DNA of 64,000 nucleotides, from assembly GCF_036320965.1 (NCBI RefSeq), contig NC_092231.1, forward strand, positions 24,720,894-24,784,893. Direction: 5' to 3'. This document shows positions 10,630-22,405 of the stretch, piece after piece (position 1 is the first letter of the stretch; every line of letters begins with the position of its first letter). The stretch is from Panulirus ornatus (Eukaryota > Arthropoda > Malacostraca > Decapoda > Palinuridae). The position numbers and the translations under genes were made by a program. The notes under the pieces are model-generated. The model had not been told where the DNA came from. It did not search any database and was given only the letters and a program-made list of their open reading frames with translations.

Positions 10630-10759
10630 AAAATACTTTAGTAATGTTTAATGATGATAATAGTGATGATGATGATGATATTGATAATAGAAATGATAAT
10701 AATAATGATAATGATAATTAGTAATAATAATGATAATAATGATAATGATAATAATGATG

Positions 10760-10799
<40 letters not shown>
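10630..10799. repeat. (GAT)/(AAT) trinucleotide tract
   Basis: Interspersed GAT and AAT triplets, ending in a purer AAT run. It directly precedes a SINE-like element. Confidence 0.93.
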
Positions 10800-10802
10800 C
10801 AC

Positions 10803-10940
10803 AGTTTCGAATCCTAGTCGCGCGATCGGTTCGCAGTCAACCCAGCTGTTCATCCTCCCCTAGGCTTTGGTCGATGAAATGATTTAGGCTGGGTATGGCC
10901 TTGAATATGGCATTCACTTGCCCGTTCCGTATGAGCTACC
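10803..10940 (+). mobile_element. tRNA-derived SINE-like element
   Basis: Box-B-like TTTCGAATCC is followed by GTCAACCCAGCTGTTCATCC, CTAGGCTTTGGTCGATGAAA and a block with GGCCTTGAATATGGCATTCA. The same blocks occur at 49446-49556, 63163-63245 (minus) and, for the last block, near 30400-30490. That recurrence makes it a dispersed element rather than a tRNA gene. The box A end is lost in the triplet tract. Confidence 0.65.
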
Positions 10941-10979
10941 ATATAAAAGAAATATTAATAAAATAACATCAATGATAAT

Positions 10980-11755
10980 AAGTTGGTGACTAAGTTTGGA
11001 AAAGTTTGTGAAAGGAGAAAGTTGTAAATAGTATAGAAATGAGTAAAATTAAGGTTATTAGGTTTAGAGGAATTGAGGGACTAGTTAGTAGGGACGTAAC
11101 TTTGAATGGAGGAAACTTAAAGGAAGTGAAGTGTTTTAGATATCTGGGAATGGACATGGCAGCGAATGGAACCATGGAAGTGGAAGCAAGTCATAGGGTG
11201 GGGGAGGGGGCGAAGGAATGGTAGTCCCACTAATATTATATGTTTGCGAGGCATGAGCTATAGATAGGGTTGTGCGAAAGGGTAAGAGAGATGTATGGTA
11301 ATAAAAAGAGTGTGGTTGAGAGAGCGGAAGCGGGCGTGCTGAAATGGTTTGGAAATATGGAGAGAATGAGTGAGGAAAGGTTGACAGAGAAGGTATATGT
11401 GTCAGAGGTGGAGGGAATAATAAGAACGGGAGACCATATTAGAGGTGGAAGGATGAAGTGAAAAAGATTTTGAGCTATCAGGGCCTAAAGAAGCAAGAGG
11501 GTGAAGTGCGTCCACGAGACAAGTTGAACTGGAACGATGTTAGAATGCTGAGGTCAACGCGCTGTCAGTCGACTGAACCACGGTATATGAAGCGTCCGGG
11601 GTAGATAATGGAAAGGTGTGTGGGGCCTGGTTGTGGATAGGGAGCTGTGGTTTAGGTGCATTACACATGACAGCTAGAGACTATGTGAGCGGATGCGGCC
11701 TATCTTCGTCTGTTCCTGGCGCTGCCTCGCTAAGGCGGGAATCAATTATCAGTTA
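10980..11755 (+). mobile_element. LINE copy D, fragment with internal deletion
   Basis: It starts at the block VTKFGKVCERR just downstream of the active site. It reads through KEVKCFRYLGMDMAANGTME (about 11123-11180), then skips most of the LYG.EAW to DRVSNNRVRE region (the junction is near 11215-11285). It resumes at MYGNKKSVVERAEAGVLKWFGNMERMSEERLTEKVY, then WNDV and the tail. The tail hairpin is CTCGC-TAAG-GCGGG near 11735. Confidence 0.88.
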
Positions 11756-12317
11756 TGAACAAAAAAACAAAAGTGAGTTAGCATCTGTACACTGGCCTCC
11801 CAGCAAGGTATGGGGTACTTTTTAGCAGAAAGGAGCTCGCGTGTCGCAGGGCGCGTAGTATGCCCCTAGTAGTGTAGGGCTGAATCACTGGTGCTCCAGT
11901 TGATGTGAATGAACAAAGTCAGAAGTTCATCTCCGTCGTGCCAGGGAAGGATGGAGAGTAACACGTGTGTCAGGTCCTCGGATTTGATTAGATCCAAATG
12001 CGTTTCGAATGGAATGTATTTTTTTTTTCGGAACTAGATGGTTGGATATATTGCAGGCATGATGATCATAGTGAACTATGGTATATGATCCATTTTACTG
12101 GCAGAGGAGACATTTGTGTGGAGAAGCTTTGTTTGTTGGCTCCCGACCAAAGTAGTCCGTAGACCATTGTGGGACGTGCAGCAACAATGATCGTTAGTCG
12201 TGGTTGTGTAACTGTTTTTGTATATTTGAATGGGTGACCCAAGTCGTGGCTGTATACCTATCTCTGTATATTTTCATGGCTGGCCCAAGTCTTGACTGTA
12301 TACCCGTCTTTGCATAT
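11756..12317. other. Unassigned stretch
   Basis: A loose repeat of GTCGTGGCTGTATACC/CTGTATATTT phrases spans about 12190-12330. Nothing else recognised. Confidence 0.4.
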
Positions 12318-12928
12318 TTATATAGATGGCCCAGGAAATGCAGATAATAGTGATTGTGTTACAGTTATGTTCTGTGTCATACATATCCTGTAACGTGACC
12401 GGTAAGGAATGATACAGGTTCTGCATCTTAATGTTGCAAGATACTGACAACTTTTGGGGAATGTGGGAATTGGAAAACCACGGGCTAGCTTACCCAGCCT
12501 TTCCTGCCTCCTCGTTTCCTTCAACCCTAGTATGTGCGGTTATCCATACGAAAGTCATAGTGAGGGAGCTCTGATGAAGTGTCAGCACACACTGCTAATT
12601 TGGATAATCAGAGAAGAAGAGGTTGGCGATTGTGATTGCATGACTTGAAGATGTGACTTAAAGTGACAGATCACATTCTCTTCATTTTGAGAGATGATAA
12701 GGAGCCCAGTGCTCAGTGGATAGCTTCGAGCTCTCTGTGTTCAGTACTGCTCCAGTCTGGAAGAGGATGGAGGGATGATATAAGGAAGCCAACTCTGAAG
12801 GCTAAGAAAGCACAGCCAGATGATCCATCAAGCTGTGGTGATCCGTCGGTGAAGATTACTGCAGACATGGGATACATATCTTGCAACGTCCGTGTGTTCC
12901 CCACCACAAGCTGCCTCTGTAACTGCAC
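12318..12928 (-). pseudogene. Retrotransposon RNase H domain relic
   Basis: On the minus strand the frame opening at 12928 carries AVIFTDGS, then SSGCAFLAF and SSTEHRELEAIH. This is the order of an RNase H fold: the first Asp in TDGS, then Glu in the helix EL.AI. Further along the minus strand a second-Asp region (SLQ.MQSQSPTSSSLI) and a GNEEAGKAG segment near 12510, like the usual GNE.AD motif, can be read in shifted frames. Such a domain follows the reverse transcriptase in I-type LINEs. No reverse transcriptase was recognised upstream, so this is an isolated 3' piece. Stops and frameshifts show it is dead. Confidence 0.5.
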
Positions 12929-12987
12929 AGGAACATCTTTGGATGTAGACTAGTTAATTAATAGTAGATGTTTGTAGCCATGGGGTA

Positions 12988-13019
12988 GAGGAGGAGGAGG
13001 AGGAGGAGGAGGAGGAGGA
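12988..13019. repeat. (GGA)n microsatellite
   Basis: About ten GGA/AGG triplets. Confidence 0.93.
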
Positions 13020-13429
13020 ATTACCTCTTGCTTTCTCTCCGTCTGTTTCTCTCCATGTCTGTTAAGTGCAGTGTCTTGTGTGTATGTGTGTGTAAGGTTG
13101 TGTATGTGTCCATGTTTATGCCGTGCGGCATCATGGTCTTGTGTATGCTCTAAAAGATTTTGGCTGAAGACAAGGAGCTAAACTGAGAATCTGATGTACG
13201 TATTTTATGGCAAAGGTCGGGGCTAATTATTTGACTTTATTAACGAGTAGTGTAATGGTTTGTTCATTCTACATGATAACAAGTTGTTTTGACATAAAAC
13301 AGCCATGTATGAACTTAAGTGCATTATTCTGAAACACTTCAAGGGATCTTAGGTATTCTTTGGGAAGAGAAGCATTTAGGTAATGTATGGAGTTCGAACA
13401 AGAGAGATGAAGATGCCCTTGTATTCGTC

Positions 13430-13800
13430 AGCAAGGACAAAGAAATTGTAGAGCCTCGTTGATGGCCCTCATATAAGGGTGTTTTCCAGGAATGATCCCA
13501 GTTGTAGGAACAAAAGCTGGAACCTCCAGGTACCAGTTCTGAGCGACATAATGAACGACATCCCCAGCCATACGTATGTCATGTGGGCCTCTGGCATGGG
13601 TAGGAAGGACTCTGCTTCTCTCAGGTATGATAAGCACTCCACAGTCCAGGGCTGAAGTGTGAGGCAACGAAAGTAGTTCCTGTGGTCGTATAGCATCCCG
13701 CTGCCTGGGTACAGATGTCGTCAGCGTGACTGACTGCCCTTTTACGGGGCTTGAGCAGGAAGGGGATTCACACTTTCCATGTGACATAATGATCATAATG
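13430..13800 (-). pseudogene. Possible second retrotransposon C-terminal fragment
   Basis: A 122-codon frame on the minus strand. Part of it (HARGPHDIRMAGDVVHYVAQ) is faintly like the PSHVGI.GNE.AD.LAK end of LINE RNase H domains, and it lies on the same strand as the clearer RNase H relic downstream. The order of the two is wrong for a single element. The call is weak; it could be a chance frame. Confidence 0.25.
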
Positions 13801-14879
13801 ATAATGATAATGTAGGAAGGACAGAATAATCACAGTTAGTCTTCTCCCTCCCGCTCCTCCCCTACGTTTTTAGCACCCCCTCAATACTCTGGCTTCTGTT
13901 AGTGTGACCTCCGTACCATCTGCTTGTACCTCAGCCAGTAATAGGCACATAACTCCTCTCAGTGGTCGTCAAAACACCCCCTTCTCCTCAGTAGACGGTC
14001 CACGTTTCCTCTCGGGTCGTCACACGACCCCCTTCCCCTCTCAATGGTCGTCATACTACCCCTTTCTTCCCTCCCCACCTCCCTCCAATCCTCGTCAGCA
14101 GCAAGAGTTCTCGAACGACCTAGGAGTCATGGCCTATAATCGCTGATATTAAGTGGTTCACGCACAGTTGTTTTACTTGGGCGTTTATGTGTGGGCCAGC
14201 CAATGGCTGATGGGGAGAGAGGCTTCAGCTCTCCCTTTTACTGCAGACCAATGCCAGGTCAGCAGGAATTGATGGTCAGGAGAAGAGAGAGAGAGAGAGA
14301 AAGAAAGAAGGGTTATATTTGACTTGCACACATCTCCACCTCCTCCTTTTCTCCCCAATGGCCTTTCTATCAGTTCTCACACCCCATATATGCTCCTCGT
14401 GTAACTGGTCTTGCATTCCCTATCTGTTCCTTTTGTTACTACTGTCTGTTCTTGCACACCGTACCTGTCCTTTTGCCACTGCTACGCCACGTCTCTGACC
14501 TTATCTCTGACATCTTATATGGCTGCCTTGCCTTATATCATTAATTTTATTCAGTTACACTATAAGGCTCCCCATCCTGCTGTCACTGCTACACCTCGTC
14601 TTCCTATCTTGCCATCCTTGTAATATCACGTTTTCCAGTCCTGTTAGCCTGACTATACCTCGTCTCTATGAACGCACCCCTACACCAGGTAAACCCTACA
14701 CCAACACCCGAGTTAGTAACGAGTTTTCAGTAAACTTAGGTAAACTGAGGCTGGTCGCAAGGTTTAACATTCCACTGATACAATGGGAAGGGCGATCCAT
14801 TTCGTGTATTCACAATGTTACTCTTGTTCTATGTGTGTAAGACAGAAAAGTGATCATTGGTATCACAAAACAAAGCAGT
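13801..14879. other. Pyrimidine-rich stretch with degenerate repeats
   Basis: From 13940 to 14070 a roughly 36-bp unit with GTGGTCGTCA and CACCCCCTTCCCCTC recurs about three times. From 14400 to 14670 phrases such as TCCTTTTGCCACTGCTAC and ACCTCGTCT recur loosely. No gene. Confidence 0.45.
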
Positions 14880-14945
14880 TTTGAGAAAGGGATTCGAACC
14901 CGAGCATTATTCTCAAGCTGGCGCAGAAGTATCGTAAGACACCCA
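14880..14945 (-). other. tRNA-like box B remnant
   Basis: GGGATTCGAACCCGAGC on the plus strand is the complement of a tRNA-type GGGTTCGAATCCC box with a short stem. No complete cloverleaf could be built, so a SINE remnant is more likely than a tRNA gene. Confidence 0.35.
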
Positions 14946-14984
14946 CATGGATACGGATTCCTCACATTTTTTAATCCATTGAGT

Positions 14985-15095
14985 ATGACAGTACGACCCT
15001 TAAGTACAGCGGCTCGACCCTGACTATGATGATCGGCCCATTATACCAAAGTGTCGTAGCGTCGTGTTCAAGGATCGTACTCTTGAGCTCCATCG
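14985..15095. repeat. Fold-back minisatellite element, locus 3
   Basis: Left: GACAGTACGACCCTTAAGTAC and GCGGCTCGACCCTGAC. Core: TATGATGATCGGCCCATTATACC. Right: GTGTCGTAGCGTCGTGTTCAAG and GATCGTACTCTTGAGC. The arms are inverted relative to each other. Confidence 0.75.
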
Positions 15096-15944
15096 GTCAA
15101 AACAGTACCCAGTGTAATACACATATAGCATAAGGCACACCGAATATAACATCTGTTGTATTGTCATCAGATTTACAACTAATGAACGTTAATGTTGTTC
15201 ATAAATATGTTATGCAATATCTTAATGAATGCCACATATAACATTTTCTTCTCACGCCGCAAGTTTGAAACTCTGTTTTTTGGTACTTTAAAGTAATTGT
15301 GTGTTATTATCAATTCGTGCTGCAATGTGATCGTTGCTCCATTATTTTTACTATACCTAATTTCTTTGTCGACTTATGATTTGTCATATCTAAATTCCCC
15401 AAAAGAACGTAATTTGCATGCCTTAAGAACGCTTTCTAATCACCTATTTAACAGCATGTTTTCATATTGTGGGATTTGATAGCTATTAGCAGCTAAAGGT
15501 TATTAATCCAGAACCCATACCATAAATTATAATATATAAAGTCGTATAATCACCGATTGTAATAACCTATTCATTACACGCAGCTGATAACCTGTCAGGT
15601 GAAATGATATATATAACAATGTAAATAACTGATGATATAGGCCTCATCAAACTGATGTTCATAACAAAGCCAATCACGAATGGGAAACTATAAAGGAGAC
15701 AACAGCAAGGCGTAACTACAATACTACTGAGGCAGTATTCTCCCAATTCTTGCATCGTTTTTATGATAATCATTTCACCACACTTGAAAAAAAAACTAAT
15801 CATTGATGATACTGATAGAGTATATAAGGGTGCGTTTTTACACCGGTAACACAGTGTAAGTAATAACATTGAAGTCATCTCTCATCCTTTAAGCTATTGG
15901 ATGTCTTCTCGTAATTCTCTTCCAAGTTGATAGTCTTCCCTTGA
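15096..15944. other. AT-rich stretch, nothing recognised
   Basis: No coding or repeat signal; only random short frames. Confidence 0.45.
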
Positions 15945-16195
15945 TCACCACACTGCCAGGTACCTCACCACAAACCTCTCCCAAAGTCTTCAGCCCACAC
16001 AGTCCCCCTTCCCCCCCTCCACTCCACTCCTCATTTTTCCCTCAAAAGTAGAATAAATAAGTGAATAAGTGAAATGAATTGAACCCCTCCCAAAGCCTTC
16101 ATTTACCCACTACCCGATCTTCCAATCAACCCTCCTAAGAAATCTCCGACAAAGCCCTTCCAAAGTCTTCAGCTCTGACAACCCCGTCCGACTAG
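15945..16195. repeat. 70-bp minisatellite family, locus 2
   Basis: Decayed units with CCTCCCAAAGCCTTC, CTTCCAATCAACCCTCC and TAAGAAATCTCCGACAAAGC match those at 8.3 kb. A C-rich and A-rich insert interrupts them near 16000-16080. Confidence 0.75.
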
Positions 16196-16203
16196 TCACA
16201 ATG

Positions 16204-16427
16204 GATTTCATCTCTAGCCACCTGCACCTGCAGAACATCTCTAGCCACCTGCACCTGCAGAACATCTCTAGCCACCTGCACCTGCAGAACATCTCTAGCC
16301 ACCTGCACCTGCAGAACATCTCTAGCCACCTGCACCTGCAGAACATCTCTAGCCACCTGCACCTGCAGAACATCTCTAGCCACCTGCACCTGCAGAACAT
16401 CTCTAGCCACCTGCACCTGCAGAACAT
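16204..16427. repeat. 27-bp perfect minisatellite
   Basis: Eight near-identical copies of a 27-bp unit containing ATCTCTAGCCACC and TGCACCTGCAGAAC. Because 27 is a multiple of three, both strands stay open (9-residue repeats). The near absence of differences between copies points to recent expansion. Confidence 0.97.
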
Positions 16428-17514
16428 GTGATGAACACGTCACTATTCCAGCCGTGAGCAGTGGGACGTTAAGTACTACGTGAAATAATTCACTGTACAA
16501 TTTTCTTTGATGTATGTAATGTCATTTTGCCTCGGTGAGGACTTTTATCCATGAATGGAACTCTCGAACCGGAAGAAAAATGTCCAAATTGTGAGCAGGT
16601 TGTACTTCGAAGTCTTCCGAAGCTGTTCACTGTACTGACATGTGTCACAACACCCACGATATATCCCGTGGAGCCCAGGTGTTAAAGTGAGTCATGTGTT
16701 GCCAGCAGGTAGACAGTGATGGTATAAAACGTGAGACTGTAAACCATGGCCCAAAAAAAATCTGGACCATTAAATAGAGATTATCTTTACGAGGCAATTT
16801 TATAAATCCCAGTTTGTTAAAAAGAGGACCAGTTCGGTTGAGGGCAGAAAACTGGAAAATTTTAGGCATCATTGTTTCCTGTCCTGAATGGGACATGCAT
16901 TTTATACTTTAGAATTCTTTGACAATTGATTAAATATATTAGAATTTAATGGAGGCTAGAGTGAAAAACGTTTCCTTGGACGGAATAACAATATATTAGA
17001 ATCTCTCTTGATTAAGTGTCAGGTCGCTTTCTCTAACCAGCTCTCGTATGTATCATTTATATGAGAAGAAACGTAAAGTTGACTTCGATAGATCAATATT
17101 CCTGGATGTTAACGACAACCTTACCGATGTGTCTTCTTAAGTACACTGGCACATGTTTTGGTCACATCGTACTGTTCTGGCTCCCATATTGCATGACGCT
17201 AATTATGTTGGTTCTCTTTTTGCATTCATCCGTAAATATAATCTAATCCTCAGTTAATTTAGGCCCTTAGTTTCTCATTGCGCGATGTTGGTATTGTATT
17301 TTGAATGAAGTATATTTAATTCCCATAGTCAGATAAAAACATGCCATTCTTCGGAAATATAGTCAGTTTAAAATTCACGTCTCACTAGACACAATTGGTT
17401 TAAGATACCTTAACCCTATACATACCAAGGCAACCCACTCTTGACTCCACAAACGAACCCGGCCGCGCAGGCCGCCTTTTGACGTCACGCGGCCCTGAAC
17501 TCCTAGTTGCACGG
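16428..17514. other. Unassigned stretch
   Basis: No gene, RNA or repeat recognised; short open frames without motifs. Confidence 0.45.
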
Positions 17515-17720
17515 AAACCGTGAGGAAAGGTATGGAGACTGTGAGGAAAGGTATGGATACTGTGAGGGAAGGTATGGATACTGTGAGCAAAGGTATGGAG
17601 ACTGTGAAGGAAGGTATGGATACTGTGAGCAAAGGTCTGGAGACTGTGAGAGAAGGTATGGAGACTGTGAGGGAAGCTGTTGATTCTGTGAGGAAAGGTA
17701 TAAAAAGTGTGAGCAAAGTG
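17515..17720. repeat. 21-bp minisatellite with heptad frame
   Basis: About nine to ten copies of a 21-bp unit with TGTGAGGAAAGGTATGGAGAC. On the plus strand it encodes a 74-codon frame of 7-residue repeats (VRKGMET type). Variation is mostly single bases. Treated as a minisatellite, since no splice or gene context is visible. Confidence 0.93.
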
Positions 17721-17844
17721 TACATGAATCTGCGTTTTCATTAACCCTGTACCAGCACATTTTCTTTGTTTAGGGTCAATGACGTAGCATACAGGCTCCA
17801 CCCATATGCTTATGGGTCGACTTGGTATATGTAGGCTTAGAAGA

Positions 17845-18065
17845 TACCCTTCTTACTAGAACTGTACGTCTTAAGATAGCCTTCTTATTAGACCTGTACG
17901 TCTTAAGATACCCTTCCTTCTAGACCTGTACGCTTTAAGATAGCCTTCTTTGTGGAACTGTATGTCTTAAGGTGGCCTTCATAGAAGACTTGTATATCTT
18001 AAGATACCTTTCTTACTAGACCTGTATGTCTTAAGATACCATTCTTATCAGACATATTCAGTCTG
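17845..18065. repeat. 32-bp minisatellite
   Basis: About six imperfect units with CTAGACCTGTACGTCTTAAG and ATACCCTTCTTA. Confidence 0.9.
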
Positions 18066-18942
18066 AGACCTTTCTTATCCGACATTTCTTGCATCACACA
18101 CAGACCGACCCGAGAAGACTTGTACTGATGCACTGGACTTAAACACCGCCATTCACCCAGCACCATTTAAGTAGTTCCCGTTATTTCCAGTTTTTAGGGT
18201 GAATAAAATTTAAGCTTCCTGCCTGGGGGCGCCATGACTCGACCAGCTTAATGGCTCCTAAAATGTGAATGCCTCGGGGCTGGGACGTTATGATTGAGTT
18301 ATCTCGCGAGTGGACTGATTTTTTGGCTCTTGTTCAATAGTGTTGTACCAAGTGGGCCAGGCCAACGAGTTTATATACTTATATATGTATACGCGAATTT
18401 GTGCATGCTTGTGTGCTTGGAGGAGGACCTATTCGAGAAGGAGGTTGTGTGCTTGGTGGAGTATATAAGGAGACACAGGAGGTTGGTAGTGCTTGATGGT
18501 CTCTGGATTAATTTGTGTTTGGTTTATTTTGTGTGTGTAAACCTGGTGTATGTCTGAGTGTTTGTTTGTCATTATGAGAGTGGGTGGTTGCCTGTATGTG
18601 AAAGGGGGCGTCTGGTGGGTACATATATACACGTTCTCTTGAGTGTGTGTGTGTGTGTGTGCGTGTATTCTATATGCGTTTATATTGTTGTGTCTATGCA
18701 TATTTAGGCATTATATATCGATACCTTAGGACCAATTTCTATGAAAGAGTCCTGGCGTTGGTTTTGGACTTTTCTAAAGGTAACTGCAGTCCAAGGCTGC
18801 GTTACTTCCGGTAGCAGGGACGTGTAAACTCCTTTTCAGTGAGTTGTTTCACGAGACTGTGCTCCCAATAATAGAACGTCGTCAAAGGTGGTAACTCTTT
18901 ACATGCGGTGTTATCTCGAGCAGACGGAGTCTGGTAGGATTA

Positions 18943-18945
<3 letters not shown>
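18066..18945. other. Unassigned stretch
   Basis: Contains a short GT run (about 18644-18662) in a GT-rich setting. No gene recognised. Confidence 0.45.

Positions 18946-19023
<78 letters not shown>
18946..19023. repeat. (TA)n microsatellite
   Basis: TA run of about 78 bases. Confidence 0.97.
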
Positions 19024-19025
<2 letters not shown>

Positions 19026-19475
19026 AACTTTTATCGTGGATACAAGAGTATGACGCTCTCAAGGTGAAATCATCGTACATGTGGTCACTGAGACAAGTGT
19101 TTGTAATGGTGTGAGCGCCAGCAACCCGCCTGAGTGAGCCTCAGGCTATCTTGGGGAAGGGATGTTCTTTCTTTATTCTTCCTTGCTACTTCATTTTGGG
19201 AATATCGCCTTTGAGCACTTTATTTCTTCCACCTGGGCTTCAAGATGGTAAACTCTTTCCTAAAATTTTTAAGGAGGAGAACGTCTGAATTTTCGCCTGG
19301 AAGTAAAAAAAAAAAAAGAATGTGGGTACATATGAGCTTTAGCACACTGTGCACTCAGAACGTATGATTAGGCGATCCAGCACCTCATCAGGAACCTTGC
19401 CATTCCCATGCAAAAACGTCTGCAGGTGGTGATCTAGGGCAAAGGTTAGACGACAAAGTACTAAAATATAAGTGT
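19024..19475. other. Unassigned stretch before LINE copy E
   Basis: Nothing recognised apart from an oligo-A run near 19305. Confidence 0.45.
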
Positions 19476-19837
19476 GACATCGTCTTCCTCGAAGGCTTAG
19501 ACTGGGTTGTAACCAAGATGAGAAGAAAGGAGAGATAGGTAGTACGTTTGAGGAAAGGAACCTGAATGTTGTGACTGTGAGTGAAACAAAGCTTAAGGGG
19601 TTAAGGGGAAGAATAGTTTAGAGATGTCTTAGGAGTAAAGTCAGAGGTTGGTCAGAGGAGAAGAGCTAAAGAAAGGGTAGCTCTACTGACGAAGCAGGAG
19701 TTGTAGGAGTGTGTGAAAGAGTGTGAGGAAGTGAGCTCTAGACTGATGTGAATAAAACTGAAATTGGATGGCGAGAGATGGGTGATCATTAGTGCTTTGG
19801 CACCTGGCCATGAGAAAAAAAGGATTATGAAAGGCAA

Positions 19838-20420
19838 GTGTTTTTGGAGCAGGTGAGTGAGTGTGTCAGCAGTTTCGATGCAAGAGACCTAGTATTAGTG
19901 ATAGATGATTTAAATGGGAAGGTGAATAATGTGGCACTTGTGGGTGTGATTGGGAAGCGTGTGGTAATCAGTATCATGGATGGCAGCTGTGAACAACTTG
20001 TGGAGTTGTGTGCTGAAAAGGGACTGGTGATTGGGAATACCTGGTTTAAGATAAGGGGTATACACAAGTATACATACGTGAGTGTCAAAGATGGTCAGCG
20101 GACATCAGTCGATTAGATATTAATTAATAGGCATGTAAAAGAGACTTTTGGATGTGAATGTGTTGAGAGGCTCAGCTGGTGGATTGTTTGATTATTACTT
20201 TGCGAAGGCGAGGGTGAAGATTTGCAGAGGTTTTCGGAGAAAAGGAAACACTATGGACGAGAAGAGAGCAGTGAGAGTAAGTGACCTTGGAAAAGATACA
20301 TGTGTGAAGAAATACCAGGAGAGATTGAATGTAGAATGGCAAAAGAAGAGAGTAGGCGAAGATATGGGAGTGGGTGAAGAATGGGAAAAATTTAGAGACG
20401 CAGTGTTGGCATGTGCGTGA
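19838..20420 (+). pseudogene. LINE copy E endonuclease domain (broken)
   Basis: The frame from 19838 carries FDARDLVLVIDDLNGKVNN, where copy A has VMGDLNAKV, and LVIGNTWFK. A stop follows at about 20114. The next open part (20148-20420) has DVNVLRGSAGGLFDYYFAKARVK, where the FDH site is now FDY. The Gly-to-Asp and His-to-Tyr changes hit the most conserved endonuclease motifs. Confidence 0.88.
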
Positions 20421-20689
20421 GATGCGTGTGGCATAGGTCAAGGTGGGAGATGGGCAGACTAGGAAGGGTAGTGAGAGGTGGGATGAAGGAGTGAAGTTGG
20501 TAGTTACAGAGAAAAGAGGTATATGGGTGGGACTTACAGGGAAGGAGTGTAAATGATTGCGAGAGATATAAATGAACGCGGCAGGAGGTCAGAGGGAAGG
20601 TCAAGGGCTGAAAAACCGGGCAAATGAGATTTGGGGTAAGAGCGTATCATTAAACTTTAGGGAGAATAAGATGTTTTGGAAGGAGGTTG

Positions 20690-22405
20690 ATTATATGTGG
20701 GAAACAAATGGGAACATCAGTGAAGGGAACAAATGGGGAAAATGGTAACGGATAGTGATAAAGTGAGGAGTAGTGAGTATTTTGAAGGACTGGTGAATGT
20801 GTTTGATGATAGAGTAGCAGATTTAGGGTGTTTAGGTCGTGGTGGGATGAGAAGTGAGAGACTTGTGGAGAGTTGTGTGGTGAAAAGAAAAGAGGTGGTG
20901 AAGCCTTGCGTTAGATGGAATGTGATACGGCAGCTAGATTGCATGGAAGTGCAGTTGAATTTCTTAAGAAAAGGAGTGATTGTGTTTTGTTGAGTGGTTA
21001 GTTAGGATTTTCATTGTACAAATGGATCATGGTCAGTTACCTGAGGACTAGCATAATGCATGTATAGTGCCACTGTGTAAAATCACTGGGGATAAAGGTG
21101 AGCATTCAAACTACAGAGATATAATGGTTGTCGAGTGTACCTGGTTAGTTGTACGGGAGAGTAGTGAATGAAAGTGTGAAGGCATGTACAAAGCATTAGA
21201 TTAGGGAGGAATAGTGAGGTTTCAGAAGTACTAGTGGATGTGTGGATCAGTTGTTTGCAAAGAACGTGTGTGATAAATATTTAGAGAAACATAGATTTGT
21301 CTGTAGCAATCATGGTCCTGGAGAAAGCATATGGAAGGGTTGATAGAGATGCTCTGTGAGAGGTCTTAAGGATTTATGGTGTTGGAGGAAAGCTTTTACA
21401 ATCATTGAGAAGTTCTTATTAAAAGTGTAAGGCATGTGTACGTGAGGGAAGGGAAGAGAGTGAATGCATGTTGGTCTGTGGCACGGGTGTGTGATGTTTC
21501 CATGACTGATTAATTTGTTTATGGATTGGATGGTGTGGGAAGAAAAAGCAAAAGTCTCAGAGACAGAGAGAGGTGGGTATGCAGTCCGTAGCTGATGAAG
21601 GGGCTTGGGAAGTGAGTCAGTTGTTGTTTGTTGATGATACAGCACTGACAGATTCGAGTGAGAAACTGTGGAAGTTGGTGACTGAGTTTGGAAGGGTGTG
21701 TGAAAGGAGGAAGTTAATAGAATGTGAATAAAGGCAGGGACATTAGGTTTAGTTGGATTGAGGGTTTGGTTAGTTGAAATGTGAGTTTGAATGGAGAAAA
21801 AATGGAGGAAGTGAAGTGTTTTAGCTATCTAGGAGTGGGCATGTCAGCGATTAGAATCATGAAAGAGGAAGCGAGTCATTGGTTTGGGTGAGAAGGCAAA
21901 GGTTCTGGGAGCACTGAAGAATGTGTGGAAAGTGGGGTCGTTGTCTAGAAGGGCAAAAATGGGTATGTTTGAAGGAGTAGTAATACCTACGATATTATAT
22001 GGTGTGAGGCATGGTTTATAGATGAGGATTATGCGGAGGAGGGTGGAAATGTTAGATATGAAATGTTTAACAATGTGGTGTGAGGTGGTTTGATCGAGGA
22101 AATGATAAAAGTGTAAGAGAGGAGTGTGGTAATAAAAAGAGTGTGGTTGAGAGAGCTAAAGAGGATGTACTGATATGTTTTGGTTGTATGGGAAGAATGA
22201 GTGAGGAAAGGTTAAGGAAGGATGTCATGAAAAAGATTTTGAGCGGTTGGGTACTGAAAATGGATGAGGGTGAAAGACATGTACGGTATAGAATGAATTG
22301 GAACGATATGGTATACATGGGTCGATGTGCTGTCATTGGAGTGAACAAGGAATGTGAAGAGTCCGGGATATACAATGGAAAGGTCTTTGGGGCTTGATTG
22401 TGGAT
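20690..22405 (+). pseudogene. LINE copy E reverse transcriptase (heavily broken)
   Basis: Recognisable pieces in order: EYFEGLVNVFDDRVADLGCLGRGGMRSER (about 20775-20865), the YRGI block (near 21110), GSVDQLFA (near 21235), a GVMFPWLINLFMD-like block (near 21490-21525), an active-site region LLFVDDTAL (about 21622-21650), YLGVGMS, and the C-terminal part at 22080-22397 with FGCMGRMSEERLRK and WNDMVYMGRCAV. Frames change at least every few hundred bases. The SGRP.WRW block is deleted. Confidence 0.88.

Noticed and set aside
14880..14945. Functional tRNA gene
   Set aside because: Only a B-box-like segment is present; acceptor and anticodon stems do not pair.
16204..16427. CRISPR array
   Set aside because: Units are contiguous without unique spacers, and the setting is eukaryotic.
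16110..16500. Frames with 9-residue repeats on both strands
   Set aside because: 27-bp minisatellite artefact.
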